Source of the DNA: Hymenobacter cellulosivorans
GTDB lineage: Bacteria > Bacteroidota > Bacteroidia > Cytophagales > Hymenobacteraceae
NCBI RefSeq assembly: GCF_022919135.1
Contig: NZ_CP095049.1
Span: 5,527,001-5,591,000 of the forward strand
Direction: 5' to 3'
DNA: 64,000 nt
Shown here: positions 7,872-15,596 of the stretch, one piece after another
How the letters are laid out: the number at the start of each line of letters is the position of its first letter
Position numbering within the stretch: the first letter of the stretch is position 1
Notes under the pieces: model-generated
The model's input: only the letters and a program-made list of their open reading frames with translations
Database searches by the model: none
What the model was told of the DNA's origin: nothing
Made by a program: the position numbers and the translations under genes

Positions 7872-8963
7872 ATGTCAGCCCCGCTTTCCCCGAGTTCCGA
7901 TTTCCTGCTTTCCAAAACCAACGCGGAACTGCTGTACCTGGTACAGAATCCCGGCTTTTACCACGCCGATCTTATTGTGCGGGCCCGCCATGAGCTTAGC
8001 CGCCGGGGCATCTCGGTGGCCCCGCCTCCCCTGGCTACTACTCCGGCCGGGGAGCAGGCTTATGTGGAAGTCCCATCCCGCCGCTGGCTGGCGCCGGCTT
8101 TGGGCGCGGGCCTGGTTGCCGCGGCAGTGGGCTTGTTTTTCTGGCCAACGACGACGCCCAAGCCCGTCGTAACGGCCAAACCCCAGCCCGCGCCCCTGGC
8201 CTCGGTAGCCACGCACCAGCTGCCGTCCTTCGATACGCTGACCACTGCCCAGCTGCAAAAGCTTACAGCCACCCTGCCCACCGCCGAGCGGGCCGATACC
8301 ACTGCTCAGCGTAAATTTTTGATTTTGGCCCGCCGGTTCTGGGAGGCAGAAAACCAGTCGAACTACCTCTTCGACCAAGTAGTGGCGGAAAAAATAGACG
8401 CCACTTTCCCCGGCCAGGTGGCTATGAATCAGGGCCAATGGCGGCGCCTAACCAGCGTGCTCGTGTATAGCCACCGCCTGCAGCCTACCATGCTGCGGGA
8501 GCTGGCCCAGATGCGGCGTGTGGCCATCATCCGCACAACTACGCTGGCCTGTCAACTATCTGACTTCCAGGCCGGGGCCCCGGTGCTGAATGAATATTCC
8601 ATGCTGATGAACGACTCGGTTCTGTATATGCGCCAGGCCCTGCTGGGTGTGCCGCTGGATCAGCGCCTGACACCCGGCACCATCACTAAAACCCACACCA
8701 AAGTGGCCCCGGCCGTTAAGCTGCTGACGGAACTGCCCCCGACGCGACCCGGCCACAACCCGGTATATGTGCTGGATGGCGAGCTGCTAGCCAGCGACCC
8801 GCAAACCGGGGAAGCGCCGCCCCAGGTTACGCGCCTGGCCCCCGACGACATTCAGCGCGTGACGGTGCTCGACGGGGCCATGGCGATGCGCGCGTTTGGG
8901 CCCCGGGCCCACGCCGGCGCGGTTGTCGTCGTGACCAAAGAGGCCGCCGAAAGCCAGGACTAA
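7872..8963 (+). CDS. single-pass membrane protein with a receptor-plug-like C-terminus
   Basis: I start at the ATG at 7872 (MSAPLSPSS). Residues 10-50 carry an N-terminal motif (KTNAELLYLVQNPGFY, RARHELSRRG) also found in the next gene. One membrane helix follows (about residues 72-90, WLAPALGAGLVAAAVGLFFW), then a long extracytoplasmic helical region. The last 60 residues (VYVLDGELLA, I-QRVTVLDGAMAMRAFGPRAHAGAVVVVTK) mimic the end of a TonB receptor plug domain, but there is no barrel. Related stand-alone plug fragments occur in Bacteroidota, sometimes linked to signalling; the function here is unknown. It lies 46 bases before the rhomboid gene, probably in one operon. Confidence 0.75.
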   Translation: MSAPLSPSSDFLLSKTNAELLYLVQNPGFYHADLIVRARHELSRRGISVAPPPLATTPAGEQAYVEVPSRRWLAPALGAGLVAAAVGLFFWPTTTPKPVVTAKPQPAPLASVATHQLPSFDTLTTAQLQKLTATLPTAERADTTAQRKFLILARRFWEAENQSNYLFDQVVAEKIDATFPGQVAMNQGQWRRLTSVLVYSHRLQPTMLRELAQMRRVAIIRTTTLACQLSDFQAGAPVLNEYSMLMNDSVLYMRQALLGVPLDQRLTPGTITKTHTKVAPAVKLLTELPPTRPGHNPVYVLDGELLASDPQTGEAPPQVTRLAPDDIQRVTVLDGAMAMRAFGPRAHAGAVVVVTKEAAESQD

Positions 8964-9009
8964 GGGCCGGGGCAAACTTTTTCCGGCCTTGCGGCTTTAC
9001 AGAACCACC

Positions 9010-9858
9010 ATGGCAGCCGAGTCAACATTAGCGGAGTTATTCGCCCAAAAAACGGACGCGGAACTGCTGTACTTCGCCCAGAATGCCCGCCGCTACCCCC
9101 CGGCCCTGGGCGAGGCCGCCGTGCGGGAACTGCAGCAGCGCGGCCTCGTGCCCACGGAGCTGACTCAGCCCCTTGCGCCACCCGCCCCGACGACACTTGA
9201 GCAACCTTGGTACCAGCTAGCTGCCGATACGCTGGGCCGCCTGCTGTGGCCCTCGGCCACGTACTTCGTTACCCCGCTGCTGCTGCTGCTGAACTTTCTG
9301 GTGTTTGGCCTGATGGTCGGGGCCGGTGTGGACGCCTTTCAGCCCCGGGCCACCGACCTGATTGGCTGGGGTTCCAACTTTTCCCCTCTGAGTTTGCACC
9401 AGCAGCCCTGGCGTCTGCTGACCAGCTGCTTCGTACACGGCGGCCTGACGCATTTGCTGCTCAATAGCCTGGCACTGCTGTTTCTGGGCCGCCTCACCGA
9501 ATCCCTTATTGGCCCGCGGGCCCTACTGCTCCTCTACCTGGCCAGCGGCGTGGGCGGCAGCCTAGCCAGCGCCTTGTGGCACGAGTTGGGCGTCAACTCG
9601 GTAGGGGCTTCCGGGGCTATTTTTGGGCTGTATGGTTTACTCTTGGCGCTGGCTCTCACTGGGGCGGTGCCCCAGAGCCGGCAGCAGCGCTACGGCCTGC
9701 TCTGGCTTGTTCTGCTCCTGGTTCCAAGTCAGTTGCAGGCCGGGCTGGAAGGCAACGGCCCCACTGATAATGCGGCTCACCTCGGTGGCTTGCTCACCGG
9801 TAGCGTGCTGGGGCTGATCTATGCGGCTTTTACGCGTAAGAATAAACCCGTGGAATAG
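9010..9858 (+). CDS. rhomboid family intramembrane serine protease
   Basis: Cleaves membrane proteins within the bilayer. The family motifs are present: HGGLTHLLLNSLALLFLG, the nucleophile Ser in GASGAIFGLYG and the partner His in DNAAHLGGLLTG, across about six membrane segments from residue 78 on. The first 60 residues are a cytoplasmic extension (KTDAELLYFAQNARRY, AVRELQQRGL) homologous to the start of the gene just upstream, which is the odd point. The ATG at 9010 was chosen over one seven codons earlier. The shared extension and tight spacing suggest the two proteins act together, which is inference. Confidence 0.92.
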   Translation: MAAESTLAELFAQKTDAELLYFAQNARRYPPALGEAAVRELQQRGLVPTELTQPLAPPAPTTLEQPWYQLAADTLGRLLWPSATYFVTPLLLLLNFLVFGLMVGAGVDAFQPRATDLIGWGSNFSPLSLHQQPWRLLTSCFVHGGLTHLLLNSLALLFLGRLTESLIGPRALLLLYLASGVGGSLASALWHELGVNSVGASGAIFGLYGLLLALALTGAVPQSRQQRYGLLWLVLLLVPSQLQAGLEGNGPTDNAAHLGGLLTGSVLGLIYAAFTRKNKPVE

Positions 9859-9876
9859 CACCCCCTGAAGATGTGG

Positions 9877-9908
9877 TTGTACCGTATATTGTGGGAGCCC
9901 TATCTTTG
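9877..9908 (+). promoter_or_regulatory. Bacteroidota-type promoter
   Basis: TTG (9877-9879), a 21-base spacer and TATCTTTG (9901-9908), a full match to TAnnTTTG. It would start transcription near 9915 and leave an 80-base leader for the T9SS cargo gene at 9995. Confidence 0.5.
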
Positions 9909-9994
9909 GGCCCTTGGCAACCTTATGCCTTATTTCCTCATCTAGTCCCAAACAACTTTAGTCTTTTTTACAACCTCTCATTTCCTTACCTGCT

Positions 9995-10909
9995 ATGAAA
10001 AAAACTTTTCTACGCTTTCTTCTTACGGCCCTGACCAGCGCTGGCGCCCTGACGGCGGCCTCGGCTCAGGCCCTGCCCAACGGCAACTTTGAAAACTGGG
10101 AAACCCGCGGCGCTACCCTCGCCCCAGTGGGCTGGGTTACACTGGATGACGCGTTTGGCCTTCCAATTTCGTCTGGCACCGTCACCCGCTCTAGCGACAA
10201 AAATGGTGGACAATACGCAGCTTTGCTGGAAAACAAACCCTACATCCTGCCAGGTGTTACCTTCCCTGGCGTGCTGGCCATCGGCACCAATGCCGATCCG
10301 GAAGCCGACCTCCCGGGCGGTGTTCCCTTCACGGGACGGCCGGCTAACATGCAATTCCACTATAAGCTGACCGGGACGACAGCCGCTTCCGAAATAGCGG
10401 GCGTTCAGGTGGCTCTCACCCGCTGGACGGGTACCGAGACGGTGATTGTGGCCGCTGGCGGCGCCGAGCTGGCTCCTGCAGCCAACTACACCCTCGAAAC
10501 GGTTCCGCTGGAATACGAGTCGAGTGCGACGCCCGATTCTATCCGCATCATTTTTGCCTCCGGCACCTCGGACGAGCCGACGGTGGGCACCGCCCTGCTG
10601 ATTGATGACGTGGTAATGACCGGTACGGCGCTGGCTACGGTAAATGCTGCCCGCAACGCGGCTGTTTCCGTTTCGCCCAACCCCAGCACGGGCGTGTTTA
10701 CGCTCAGCACCTCGCGCGACGCCAGCTGGACCCGCTCGGCCTACACCGTAACCGACGTAGCCGGCAGGGTAGTACAGCGTGGTGCCGCAGCGCCCGTCAA
10801 CGCTTCGGGCCAGCGCACCGTAGACCTACGCGGGCAGCGGGCAGGTATGTATACCTTACGCCTCGATACGCCCGAAGGACCGGTAGTACACAAACTCTTG
10901 CTGCAGTGA
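9995..10909 (+). CDS. secreted protein with type IX secretion C-terminal sorting domain
   Basis: A signal peptide (MKKTFLRFLLTALTSAGALTAASAQ, in two parts about 25 residues) leads into a PCMD/carbohydrate-binding-like beta-sandwich (LPNGNFENWETRG, YAALLENKPY, LIDDVVMTG). A T9SS type A sorting domain forms the last 85 residues (VSVSPNPSTGVFTLS, YTVTDVAGRVV, GMYTLRLDTPEG). The protein should be exported to the outer membrane surface and released. No catalytic residues were recognised. It is preceded by a good promoter and its stop overlaps the start of the following hydrolase. Confidence 0.88.
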   Translation: MKKTFLRFLLTALTSAGALTAASAQALPNGNFENWETRGATLAPVGWVTLDDAFGLPISSGTVTRSSDKNGGQYAALLENKPYILPGVTFPGVLAIGTNADPEADLPGGVPFTGRPANMQFHYKLTGTTAASEIAGVQVALTRWTGTETVIVAAGGAELAPAANYTLETVPLEYESSATPDSIRIIFASGTSDEPTVGTALLIDDVVMTGTALATVNAARNAAVSVSPNPSTGVFTLSTSRDASWTRSAYTVTDVAGRVVQRGAAAPVNASGQRTVDLRGQRAGMYTLRLDTPEGPVVHKLLLQ

Positions 10910-11985
10910 CCGATGTAACCTCACCTTCCGGTGATTCTTCCGACCGCCCTTCGCGCTGGCGCCGATTTTCGGCGGCGGCCCGAAGGGCGGTTTCGCTTCC
11001 GGCCCAAGGCCTCGATTACCTCTACCACACCGGGCAGGCCTACCGCCACTTTACCCTCCCGATTCTCAACGGCGCCATCGGCGACCAGTTGGCCGCCCGC
11101 CACGACGCCCGCGCCATTCAGATGAGCTTCCGGCAGCTCGGGGCCGATGTAGCCGTAGCCGACCTGCACCTGCCGGGCCCGCCGCTTACCACCGTGGTAT
11201 TTTTGCACGGCCTGATGGGCGACGAAATGATCTGGCAGGCCGGCACCCCGGATACCCCCCGCTACGGCCCGTTGCTGCAGCGCGAAGCCGGCGTGCGCTG
11301 CCTGTACGTGCGCTACAACAGCGGCCTGCACATCTCGCAAAACGGGCAGTTGCTGGCCAGCCTGCTCACTGACTTGGTTCAGGCCCACCCCTCGGGCGTG
11401 GGCGAGCTGGTGCTGGTGGGCCACTCTATGGGCGGCCTGGTCATCCGGAGCGCGGGCTACTATGGTACGCACACCGCTACCGGAGCCCCGGCCGAGTGGG
11501 TGAGCCGGCTCCGGTCGGTGTTTTTGCTGGGCGTTCCCAACGACGGGTCGTTTCTGGAACAGAACAGCCACCTAACTTCCGTGATGCTGCGCAAGATAAA
11601 TGTGGCCCCGACCCGCTTTCTGAGCAAAGCCATGGACCAGCGCAGCAACGGCATCAAGGACCTGCGCCACGCTTTTCTGGTGGATGCTGACTGGCAGAAT
11701 CCGCATGCTGATGACCTGCTCATGCCGCCGCGCACGGTAGTGCCACCCCTACCCAGGGTGCGTTATCATGTATTGGTAGGCTCCCTGCTCAAAACGGCCA
11801 CTTCTGCCCTGCACCATTACTTCGGCGACGGGTTGGTAGGCGCCGGCAGTGCCCTGGGCCGGGTATTCGGCGACCCAGCCCTGCCGCCCGAGGCCCAGGT
11901 ACAGACCCGCGTGTTTGCCCAGCAAAGCCACGCCGGCCTACTATCGAACCCGGAAGTATATCAGTACCTGCGTGAGCAACTCTAA
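10906..11985 (+). CDS. alpha/beta-fold hydrolase, triacylglycerol lipase/esterase-like
   Basis: Predicted serine hydrolase with the nucleophile elbow GHSMGG, an oxyanion region VVFLHGLMGDEMIW and a late His in QQSHAGLL. The GTG at 10906 overlaps the previous stop as GTGA, which supports this start and translational coupling; the next in-frame ATG would remove part of the N-terminal region. The first 60 residues are basic without a clear signal peptide, so it is probably cytoplasmic. Substrate is unknown; the length of 359 residues suits PGAP1/lipase-like families. Confidence 0.82.
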   Translation: MTDVTSPSGDSSDRPSRWRRFSAAARRAVSLPAQGLDYLYHTGQAYRHFTLPILNGAIGDQLAARHDARAIQMSFRQLGADVAVADLHLPGPPLTTVVFLHGLMGDEMIWQAGTPDTPRYGPLLQREAGVRCLYVRYNSGLHISQNGQLLASLLTDLVQAHPSGVGELVLVGHSMGGLVIRSAGYYGTHTATGAPAEWVSRLRSVFLLGVPNDGSFLEQNSHLTSVMLRKINVAPTRFLSKAMDQRSNGIKDLRHAFLVDADWQNPHADDLLMPPRTVVPPLPRVRYHVLVGSLLKTATSALHHYFGDGLVGAGSALGRVFGDPALPPEAQVQTRVFAQQSHAGLLSNPEVYQYLREQL

Positions 11986-12026
11986 GCAGCGTAATACCTT
12001 AGCTAGCTACAGCTACAACAGGCCAT

Positions 12027-12067
12027 AAAAAAACAGCCCAGTCGTAAATCGACCGGGCTGTTTTTTT
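12027..12067. terminator. strong bidirectional terminator
   Basis: The 13-base arms AAAAAAACAGCCC (12027-12039) and GGGCTGTTTTTTT (12055-12067) form a hairpin with A and T runs on both sides. It ends the hydrolase transcript on the plus strand and would end AT-rich cassette A on the minus strand. Confidence 0.85.
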
Positions 12068-12270
12068 ATAGATAATAATAACCACTAAATAATAATAACA
12101 ACCTATAATTATAAAACATTGAATAACAATTACACTATAATAATAGCACCTTATAACTCAAATAGTATAAAATCAAATACATTATTAATGATTGACGTAA
12201 CCCTGCTCCAGTATCGTTTTTTCATAGCTACTCTGTTCTTAGTGTATTGCTGAGTACTTAGTGCCTTTCT
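12027..12270 (-). ncRNA. AT-rich cassette A, candidate small transcript
   Basis: A promoter-like block just upstream (12271-12322) contains TATGTTTG on the minus strand, a match to TAnnTTTG. About 200 AT-rich bases follow, then the hairpin at 12027-12067, giving a possible transcript of about 240 bases. A second cassette with the same design lies 523 bases away, and parts of the bodies align (TATAAAATCAA and TAATGAT words). A 24-codon frame (12225 to 12151, beginning MKKRYWSRV and ending FILFEL) could encode a peptide, but cassette B lacks its ATG. RNA rather than protein is the likelier product, and transcription itself is inferred. Confidence 0.35.
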
Positions 12271-12322
12271 GATGATACAAACATATACTAGGCTCGAAGC
12301 GAAATGAAATTTATTACACCAA
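12271..12322 (-). promoter_or_regulatory. conserved promoter-like block, copy A
   Basis: Plus-strand GATGATACAAACATA (12271-12285), 19 bases, then TGAAATTTATTACACCAA (12305-12322). Both words recur exactly in copy B with the same 19-base gap. On the minus strand this reads TTTC, 20 bases, TATGTTTG, close to the Bacteroidota -33/-7 pattern. Confidence 0.5.
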
Positions 12323-12547
12323 GCCGGATTTGCTAGGGACCAACCTGGCGTTGGGGCGGCTATATGCCTTGCTTTAGCCGGTTTGACCCTGTGACTTCCA
12401 CTTCTCCGGTGCTTGCTAAGGCGAAGACCCGCCCTTCATACATGTAGAAAGATGATTAGAGCCTGGTTTCTGCTTCCCTAGGCACCTAGTACCAATATGT
12501 CGCTTGGTTGATGCCGGGTCGTAGTTCTGGTTTGCCATATTCATACA

Positions 12548-12793
12548 AAAGGAAGGGCCGGCCCGGAATAACCCCGAGTCGGCCCTTCATAAAATAACTA
12601 ATCCTGATAAAATAATCTATTTACACTAACAATAAATTTATATCTAAAAATTAATTTAAACTAAAATATATAAGCAATAGAAACCATACAATAACTACGC
12701 TTTTATAATATAAAATCAACTTAGTAATGATAGTGTAAATTAACCCACTAATAGAACCTACTAAATCTTCTTTTCGGCTGCTATTTCCGTTGT
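12548..12793 (-). ncRNA. AT-rich cassette B, candidate small transcript
   Basis: Same architecture as cassette A: promoter-like block at 12794-12845, an AT-rich body of about 200 bases, and a GC-rich hairpin formed by GAAGGGCCG (12552-12560) and CGGCCCTTC (12580-12588) with a short T run after it on the minus strand. The predicted length is again about 240 bases. No convincing start codon or frame is present. It is either a duplicated small RNA or an untranslated regulatory element; no known RNA family was recognised. Confidence 0.33.
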
Positions 12794-12845
12794 GATGATA
12801 CAAACATAGCATCTACCTTCAGCCACCTGAAATTTATTACACCAA
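12794..12845 (-). promoter_or_regulatory. conserved promoter-like block, copy B
   Basis: GATGATACAAACATA (12794-12808), 19 unconserved bases, TGAAATTTATTACACCAA (12828-12845). The 15-mer and 18-mer are identical to copy A while the spacer differs, as expected of a protein-binding or promoter signature. Confidence 0.5.
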
Positions 12846-12899
12846 TACCCGCTTTGGCAGGATAAACCGCCCCGATGGCAGGGAGCTACGGGTGTTAGG

Positions 12900-12943
12900 C
12901 AAACAAAAGCCCCAGACCGTTGAATTCGGCCCGGGGCTTTTGT
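12900..12943 (-). terminator. hairpin terminator of the GH31 gene
   Basis: ACAAAAGCCCC (12903-12913) pairs with GGGGCTTTTGT (12933-12943), followed on the minus strand by TTTG. It lies just past the GH31 stop codon. Confidence 0.8.
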
Positions 12944-12963
12944 GGGTGCTTCTGATGCTATGC

Positions 12964-15405
12964 TTAGCTGGCCTTACCAGTCAGACTGAGCGTAGTGAAG
13001 GCGCTGCTAATGGTCAGGGCGGGCAGCACGAGGCCGGTTTCGGTAGTTTCTTCGGTTACCACGGCGTCGGCTCCATCCAGAGTTGCTTGGGCAGCGGCGA
13101 AGCTCAGGCCGTGCAGCAAGATGCGGTAGGTAGTAAAACTAGGCTGGTAGTCGCCTTCCGTGGCCTGGGTAATGCTCAGGCTAGTGGCGGTGCCCGTCAC
13201 GGTGAAGCGGCGCGTGGTGCTCTGGCCCTGCTGGTAGCCGTAGCCCTCGCCCCCGTCGTCGTAGACTACGCTGGTTTCCGAGCCCTGCTTATAGTACACG
13301 TGCAGGGTCAGCTCTTCCACCGTTTTTTCGCCTACGTACTGCATCAGCGGGTACATGGGTATTACTGCGCCGGCCTTCACGAACAGCGGAATCCGGTCCA
13401 GGGGCGCGCTGGCCCACACTTCGGCCCCGCCGGCCTTGGCCTCGTCGGTCCAGTAGTAGAACCAATCACCGCGGGGCAGGTACATCCAGCGGCCGTCGGC
13501 GCCGGCCTGGGTGATGGGGCAAACCAGCAGGTGGTCGCCGAGGCTGAACTCGGCCATGCGCAGGTAGGTTTCCGTGTCGTTCTGGTCGAGGAACGTGAGG
13601 GGCCGCAGCACGGGCGTGCCGTTTTGTACATACTGCCAGAACGTGGTGTACATGTAGGGCAGCAGGCGGTAGCGCAGCTCGATAAAGCTCCGGGCCAAAT
13701 CCAGGTACTGCTCGCCGAAGCTCCAGGGCTCCTGGTCGCCATGGTCGCCGGAGCTGTGAGTGCGGAAGAACGGGTGGAAAGCCGCCAGGGCCACCCAGCG
13801 CACGTACAATTCGCCGTCGGGAGTATCGATGAAGCCGCCCACGTCGGAGCCCACGAAGCTGAAGCCCGAGATGCTCAGGCGCTGGCACTGAATGTTGGCC
13901 AGCCATAAATGCTCCCAGCTGGCAATGTTGTCGCCGGTCCAGGCCGAGGAGTAGCGCTGCCCGCCGGCGTAGGTGCTGCGCGTAATGGTGAAGGGCCGGT
14001 TGGGGTAGCTAAACTGCTTGACGCCGGCGGCCGTGGCCCGGGCCATCTGCATGCCGTAGATGTTGTGGGCCTTTTTGTGGGAAGCCGAGTGCCCGTCGTA
14101 ATTAAAGCGCACGTCGTCGGGGAAAGTGCCCTTCTCGAACACGGCCGGCTCGTTCATGTCGTTCCAGACCCCGCGCACCCCGTCTTCCTGAATCAGGCCT
14201 TTAAACAGGCCCGCCCACCACTCGCGCACGTCGGGGCGGGTGTAGTCGGGAAAGTTGCACAGGCCGGGCCACACCGAGCCCTTCATCAGGGGGCCGTCGG
14301 CGCGGCGGCAGAAGTAGTCGTTTTCGAGGCCTTCTTTGTAGACGCTGTAGTTAGGGTCAATCTTGATGCCGGGGTCGATAATGACGATGGTTTTGAAGCC
14401 GTCCTCGGCCAGCTCCTTGACCATCTTTTTGGGGTCGGGGAAATGGGTGGGGCTCCAGGTAAAGCACCGGTAGCCGTCCATGTAGTCGATGTCCAGATAC
14501 AGCGCGTCGCAGGGGATTTTCCGGTCCCGGAAGCCCTTGGCGATGCCGCGGAAGGTGCTTTCGGGAAAGTAGCTCCACTTGCACTGGTGGTAGCCCAGGG
14601 CCCACATAGGCGGCAGCTCGGGCGGGCAGGTCAGGCGGGTGTATTCTTGGGTGACTTCGGTGAGCGTGGGGCCGTAAATGAAGTAGTAGTTCATTTCCCC
14701 GCCCATGGCCCAGAAGCTGGTCACGTCGGCCCGCTCGGCGGCAAAGTCGAAGGAGGCCTTGAAGGTGTTGTCGAAGAAAATGCCGTGGGCAATTTTCTGC
14801 TGCAGCTCCAGGTAGAACGGAATGTTCTTATAGAGCGGGTCAGAGCCCTTGGTGTAGCCGTAGGTGTCGGTGCCCCAGTTGGTGAAGCGCTTGCCGCGCA
14901 GGTTCATGTTGTCAGGCTTGTCGCCCAGGCCATAGTAGTGTACGCCGCTTTGCACCTGCTTGCTCATCTTGACAATGTCGTTGCCGGTTTCGTAGTCGTA
15001 CTCCCAGTGGAAGCCCTTCTCGTCGGCCGACAAGAGCGTGCCCGAGCGGTCCAGAAGGCGGGCGGCGGTGTTCTGCTTGCTGATGGTGCAGATCAGGCGC
15101 TCGGTGGTAATGCGGTAGTGGTCGGGCTTCTCGCGAAACTCCAGAAACTCCAGCGTGGCCCGGGGCTGGTCGGCGGGCACGGCGTAGCTGAAGTCGGCGG
15201 CGAAGCCGGCTTCAGTGGCGTAGCGGAAGCGCAGAATTTTGTCGGTAATGACCTGCACGCTAAGTTGCACGCCGTTGTCGCAGGTAAAGAGGAAGTCGCT
15301 GCCCTGTTGGGAGCAGGAAAGAACCTGGCCGGGGAAGAATTCTTGCTTCCCTTTGGCGGCCAAGTCATTGACCATGTAGTTATTTTCCTGAATCGAATCG
15401 GCCAT
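12964..15405 (-). CDS. glycoside hydrolase family 31, alpha-glucosidase
   Basis: Hydrolyses terminal alpha-linked glucose from oligosaccharides. The GH31 signature GVWNDMNEP holds the catalytic Asp, and the acid/base Asp lies in WTGDNIASWEHL. An N-terminal galactose-mutarotase-like domain and a C-terminal DUF5110-like beta domain (YYKQGSETSVVYDDGGEGYGYQ, in parts) flank the barrel. The start at 15405 (MADSIQENNYMVND) gives 813 residues with no signal peptide, so it is cytoplasmic; the 20-codon upstream extension was rejected. With the glycosyltransferase-like gene and GlgB nearby it fits a glycogen or alpha-glucan cluster. Confidence 0.93.
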   Translation of the reverse strand: MADSIQENNYMVNDLAAKGKQEFFPGQVLSCSQQGSDFLFTCDNGVQLSVQVITDKILRFRYATEAGFAADFSYAVPADQPRATLEFLEFREKPDHYRITTERLICTISKQNTAARLLDRSGTLLSADEKGFHWEYDYETGNDIVKMSKQVQSGVHYYGLGDKPDNMNLRGKRFTNWGTDTYGYTKGSDPLYKNIPFYLELQQKIAHGIFFDNTFKASFDFAAERADVTSFWAMGGEMNYYFIYGPTLTEVTQEYTRLTCPPELPPMWALGYHQCKWSYFPESTFRGIAKGFRDRKIPCDALYLDIDYMDGYRCFTWSPTHFPDPKKMVKELAEDGFKTIVIIDPGIKIDPNYSVYKEGLENDYFCRRADGPLMKGSVWPGLCNFPDYTRPDVREWWAGLFKGLIQEDGVRGVWNDMNEPAVFEKGTFPDDVRFNYDGHSASHKKAHNIYGMQMARATAAGVKQFSYPNRPFTITRSTYAGGQRYSSAWTGDNIASWEHLWLANIQCQRLSISGFSFVGSDVGGFIDTPDGELYVRWVALAAFHPFFRTHSSGDHGDQEPWSFGEQYLDLARSFIELRYRLLPYMYTTFWQYVQNGTPVLRPLTFLDQNDTETYLRMAEFSLGDHLLVCPITQAGADGRWMYLPRGDWFYYWTDEAKAGGAEVWASAPLDRIPLFVKAGAVIPMYPLMQYVGEKTVEELTLHVYYKQGSETSVVYDDGGEGYGYQQGQSTTRRFTVTGTATSLSITQATEGDYQPSFTTYRILLHGLSFAAAQATLDGADAVVTEETTETGLVLPALTISSAFTTLSLTGKAS

Positions 15406-15596
15406 CGAGGGGTCGTCTGGAAGAAGTGGGCAAAAAAAACTCCGGCCCGGCCGGAAGCGCAACAATTAAGCCTGCAAGGTAAAAATGATTCCCACGAAAT
15501 TTGCCTAACATTAGCGTCTCAACCGTTGAAACCGTATTAGAGGGCTACCAGGCCCTTTTTCTTTCGCTTCTCTTTCGCCGCTACCGCCTGCTACTT

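Larger units (their letters stand above)
11986..12963. other. 978-base gene-free region with strongly AT-rich blocks
   Basis: It contains the terminators and two AT-rich cassettes listed separately. The remaining middle stretch, 12323-12547, has normal GC and no open frame or hairpin that I recognise. The base composition of 12061-12200 and 12589-12770 is strikingly unlike the rest of the window. Confidence 0.7.

Noticed and set aside
12323..12547. Segment between the two AT-rich cassettes as a third cassette
   Set aside because: It lacks the conserved blocks, the AT-rich body and a hairpin.
13909..15540. 543-codon open frame opposite the GH31 gene
   Set aside because: It is the high-GC shadow of a confidently identified enzyme; its translation has no domain and is Val/Gly/Ala/His-rich.
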